Part shown: positions 63,076 through 64,000 of the stretch, in pieces | How positions within the stretch are numbered: the stretch's first letter is position 1 | Layout: every line of letters starts with the position of its first letter | NCBI GenBank assembly: GCA_965116665.1 | Contig: OZ220709.1 | Location: forward strand, 1,922,001-1,986,000 | Direction of reading: 5' to 3' | DNA length: 64,000 nucleotides | Source of the DNA: Aldehydirespirator sp965116665 | GTDB taxonomy: Bacteria; Actinomycetota; Acidimicrobiia; Acidimicrobiales; Aldehydirespiratoraceae | The notes under the pieces: generated by a model | Seen by the model: the letters and a program-made list of their open reading frames with translations, nothing else | Database searches by the model: none | Told to the model about the DNA's origin: nothing | Position numbers and translations under genes: made by a program

Positions 63076-63510
63076 CTACGACATTCGCAACCTTAGTATA
63101 TAATCCCCCATCAATAACTCCCGCGGTTCTCCATACCTAGGGCCGCTCAGTCGTCGCGTCCACAACCGCTCCCTGACCACCTGCACGTTCGGCCGAACCG
63201 CCACCTCTAGGTCGAGGTGATATCGGTAGCCGTCGACAACAACAGAACAGCCAACCGCGAACGAGTCCTTGCCTAACGGCGCGCATCCCTCAGAGCCGCC
63301 TCGCACCAACGGCCCCGAACGGCCACCATCGAGCGCGTCCCGAATTGTCCCGCCGCCCGCAAGTGAAGACAGAACGGCCAAAGCATCGAGAACATTCGAC
63401 TTGCCGCTGCCGTTTCGACCAACGAGCAACGTCAGCGGGCGTAGCGGAATGTGCGGCATTCGCAGGCTCTTGAACGCTGGGAGACGCAGCTCTACCAAGG
63501 TGGCGGCCAT
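63076..63510 (-). pseudogene. AAA ATPase truncated by the transposon
   Basis: An N-terminal RecF/OLD-like ATPase fragment: MAATLVELRLPAFKSLRMPH, then Walker A LLVGRNGSGKSNVLDAL. The reading frame then runs into the inverted repeat, whose bases supply the final residues (MGDYILRLRMS) and a stop. The Walker B and later parts are missing and are not found on the other side of the element. Intact members are 350-450 residues and often act in defence. Confidence 0.75.
63085..63110 (-). repeat. Transposon right inverted repeat
   Basis: Reverse complement begins TGGGGGATTATATA and ends AAGGTTGCGA, 24 of 26 positions matching the left end. It also encodes the last residues of the truncated ATPase. 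Confidence 0.88.
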
Positions 63511-63779
63511 GCGGTGGAGAGTACCCGCGTGCAGTGCCGCCCACCGACATTGCATGGTGAATCGCAGTGGCCCGAACCGGAGATCTCGTTGATCGCCGTC
63601 ATGGCGCAGAAGGGATCAGCCGTAACGTCTGCTCCGATCGGGATCCGCTGCCGACCACCGTGGCAGGGTCGCCGCCGTCTACGGCCACATGCAACCGGCG
63701 CATGAGCACGACTGACGGCAAGTTACTCGTCGCAGCTGTCCTAACGCTGTCTACAGCCGGTGTGAGACGTAGTTCCTGA

Positions 63780-63911
63780 ACTCGTGGTCTCCGCGAACGC
63801 CGCATCCGCCTGCAGCGCTGGGTCCACGACTACAACTGTCACCGACGCCACACCGCCGTAGGCGGCCCGCCCGCATCACGCGCCAACAACCTCACGCGAA
63901 CTGACACCTAG
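63780..63911 (+). pseudogene. IS481-family transposase C-terminal remnant
   Basis: The frame reads RWVHDYNCHRRHTAVGGPPA and ends NNLTRTDT, the usual tail of IS481 transposases. There is no upstream part or start. It shares its end with the RelE/ParE-like gene on the other strand. The gap 63511-63779 shows no gene that I can support. Confidence 0.7.
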
Positions 63912-64000
63912 CCAGGGGACTCAGCAGTCAGGTGGGCCGGGATGTCGCGCCGGGCGTGGAGGACTCGCCAGATGTCGATGCGATCGTCCTGAGGCACGTA
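63908..64000 (-). CDS. RelE/ParE-type toxin, C-terminal part
   Basis: The last 30 codons of a toxin run from the right window edge: DDRIDIWRVLHARRDIPAHL then TAESPG and TAG. The pattern matches ParE/RelE C-termini. The rest of the gene, and any antitoxin, lie outside the window. Confidence 0.65.
   Translation of the reverse strand, partial: YVPQDDRIDIWRVLHARRDIPAHLTAESPG

Larger units (their letters stand above)
59416..63110. mobile_element. IS1595-family transposon with passenger genes
   Basis: The element is bounded by 26-bp inverted repeats that match at 24 of 26 positions (59416-59441 and 63085-63110). Inside are the IS1595-type transposase next to the right end and four passengers: a small PH-like protein, a 47-residue frame, an SLH-metalloprotease and a 66-residue protein. 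IS1595 elements with passengers are known. The flanks do not show a clear 8-bp duplication. Confidence 0.82.

Noticed and set aside
59408..63118. Target-site duplication around the IS1595 element
   Set aside because: Eight-base flanks were compared with the repeat boundary placed at either of two positions and do not match.
63640..63715. Short plus-strand frame ending VYGHMQPAHEHD, like the end of a tyrosine recombinase
   Set aside because: The match is about ten residues only and the upstream part has no recombinase motifs.

Overview
The window is GC-rich chromosomal DNA from an actinobacterium. Supporting signs are a mycothione-reductase-type disulfide reductase, the pdtaR-polA-rpsA-coaE-uvrB-uvrA gene order known from Mycobacterium, discrete type II fatty-acid-synthesis genes, a PdtaR-type ANTAR regulator, and many start codons that lie 6-9 nt after a TANNNT -10 hexamer, the layout of leaderless transcripts. 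An Acidimicrobiia-like lineage is my best guess, but that is an inference and not proven here.

Region by region: 1-7.5 kb holds mycothione reductase (cut by the left edge), a crotonase, glycine dehydrogenase gcvP, and divergent AttH-like and DUF35/thiolase genes. 7.6-12.9 kb holds HU, a FabZ-like dehydratase and a minus-strand fabD-fabH-fabG-acpP-fabF operon whose FabD carries an unusual biotinyl-like tail. tRNA-Leu(CAA) follows at 13.15 kb. 13.2-23.4 kb is an integrated element with a P4-type integrase, an AlpA-type excisionase, a RepA-like ATPase next to a repeat array, TerL, HNH, HK97 capsid, protease, connectors and portal. It has no tail, lysis or lysogeny genes, so it looks like a capsid-forming phage satellite.

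23.5-27.4 kb is a defence and toxin-antitoxin island (AbrB-PIN, VapBC, AbiE) ending in a remnant excisionase and a decapitated FAD oxidoreductase. 27.5-35.5 kb holds a coiled-coil gene, pdtaR, polA, rpsA, coaE and uvrB. 35.5-41.2 kb is a second accessory block (Phd-RelE, a tandem-module restriction-type nuclease, HicAB, DUF222-HNH) that separates uvrB from uvrA. 41.3-47 kb holds a PP2C phosphatase and uvrA-uvrC, with a LexA-type box upstream of uvrA. 47.1-52.9 kb is a catabolic set (SDR, fused hydantoinase A+B, DAO-family oxidase). 53-57.2 kb is rapZ followed by gap-pgk-tpiA-secG, without yvcK or whiA. 57.3-59.4 kb holds a methyltransferase, a DUF3467 pair, a cation transporter and tRNA-Leu(GAG).

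59.4-63.1 kb is an IS1595-family transposon bounded by 26-bp imperfect inverted repeats. It carries an SLH-domain M6-like metalloprotease and small passenger genes. Beyond it lie a truncated AAA ATPase, an IS481 transposase remnant and the end of a RelE/ParE-like toxin, so the right edge is another mobile patch.

Most core genes serve lipid synthesis, DNA repair (all three uvr genes plus Pol I) and lower glycolysis. The accessory DNA sits next to both tRNA-Leu genes and inside the uvrB-uvrA interval. No CRISPR array or rRNA was seen.
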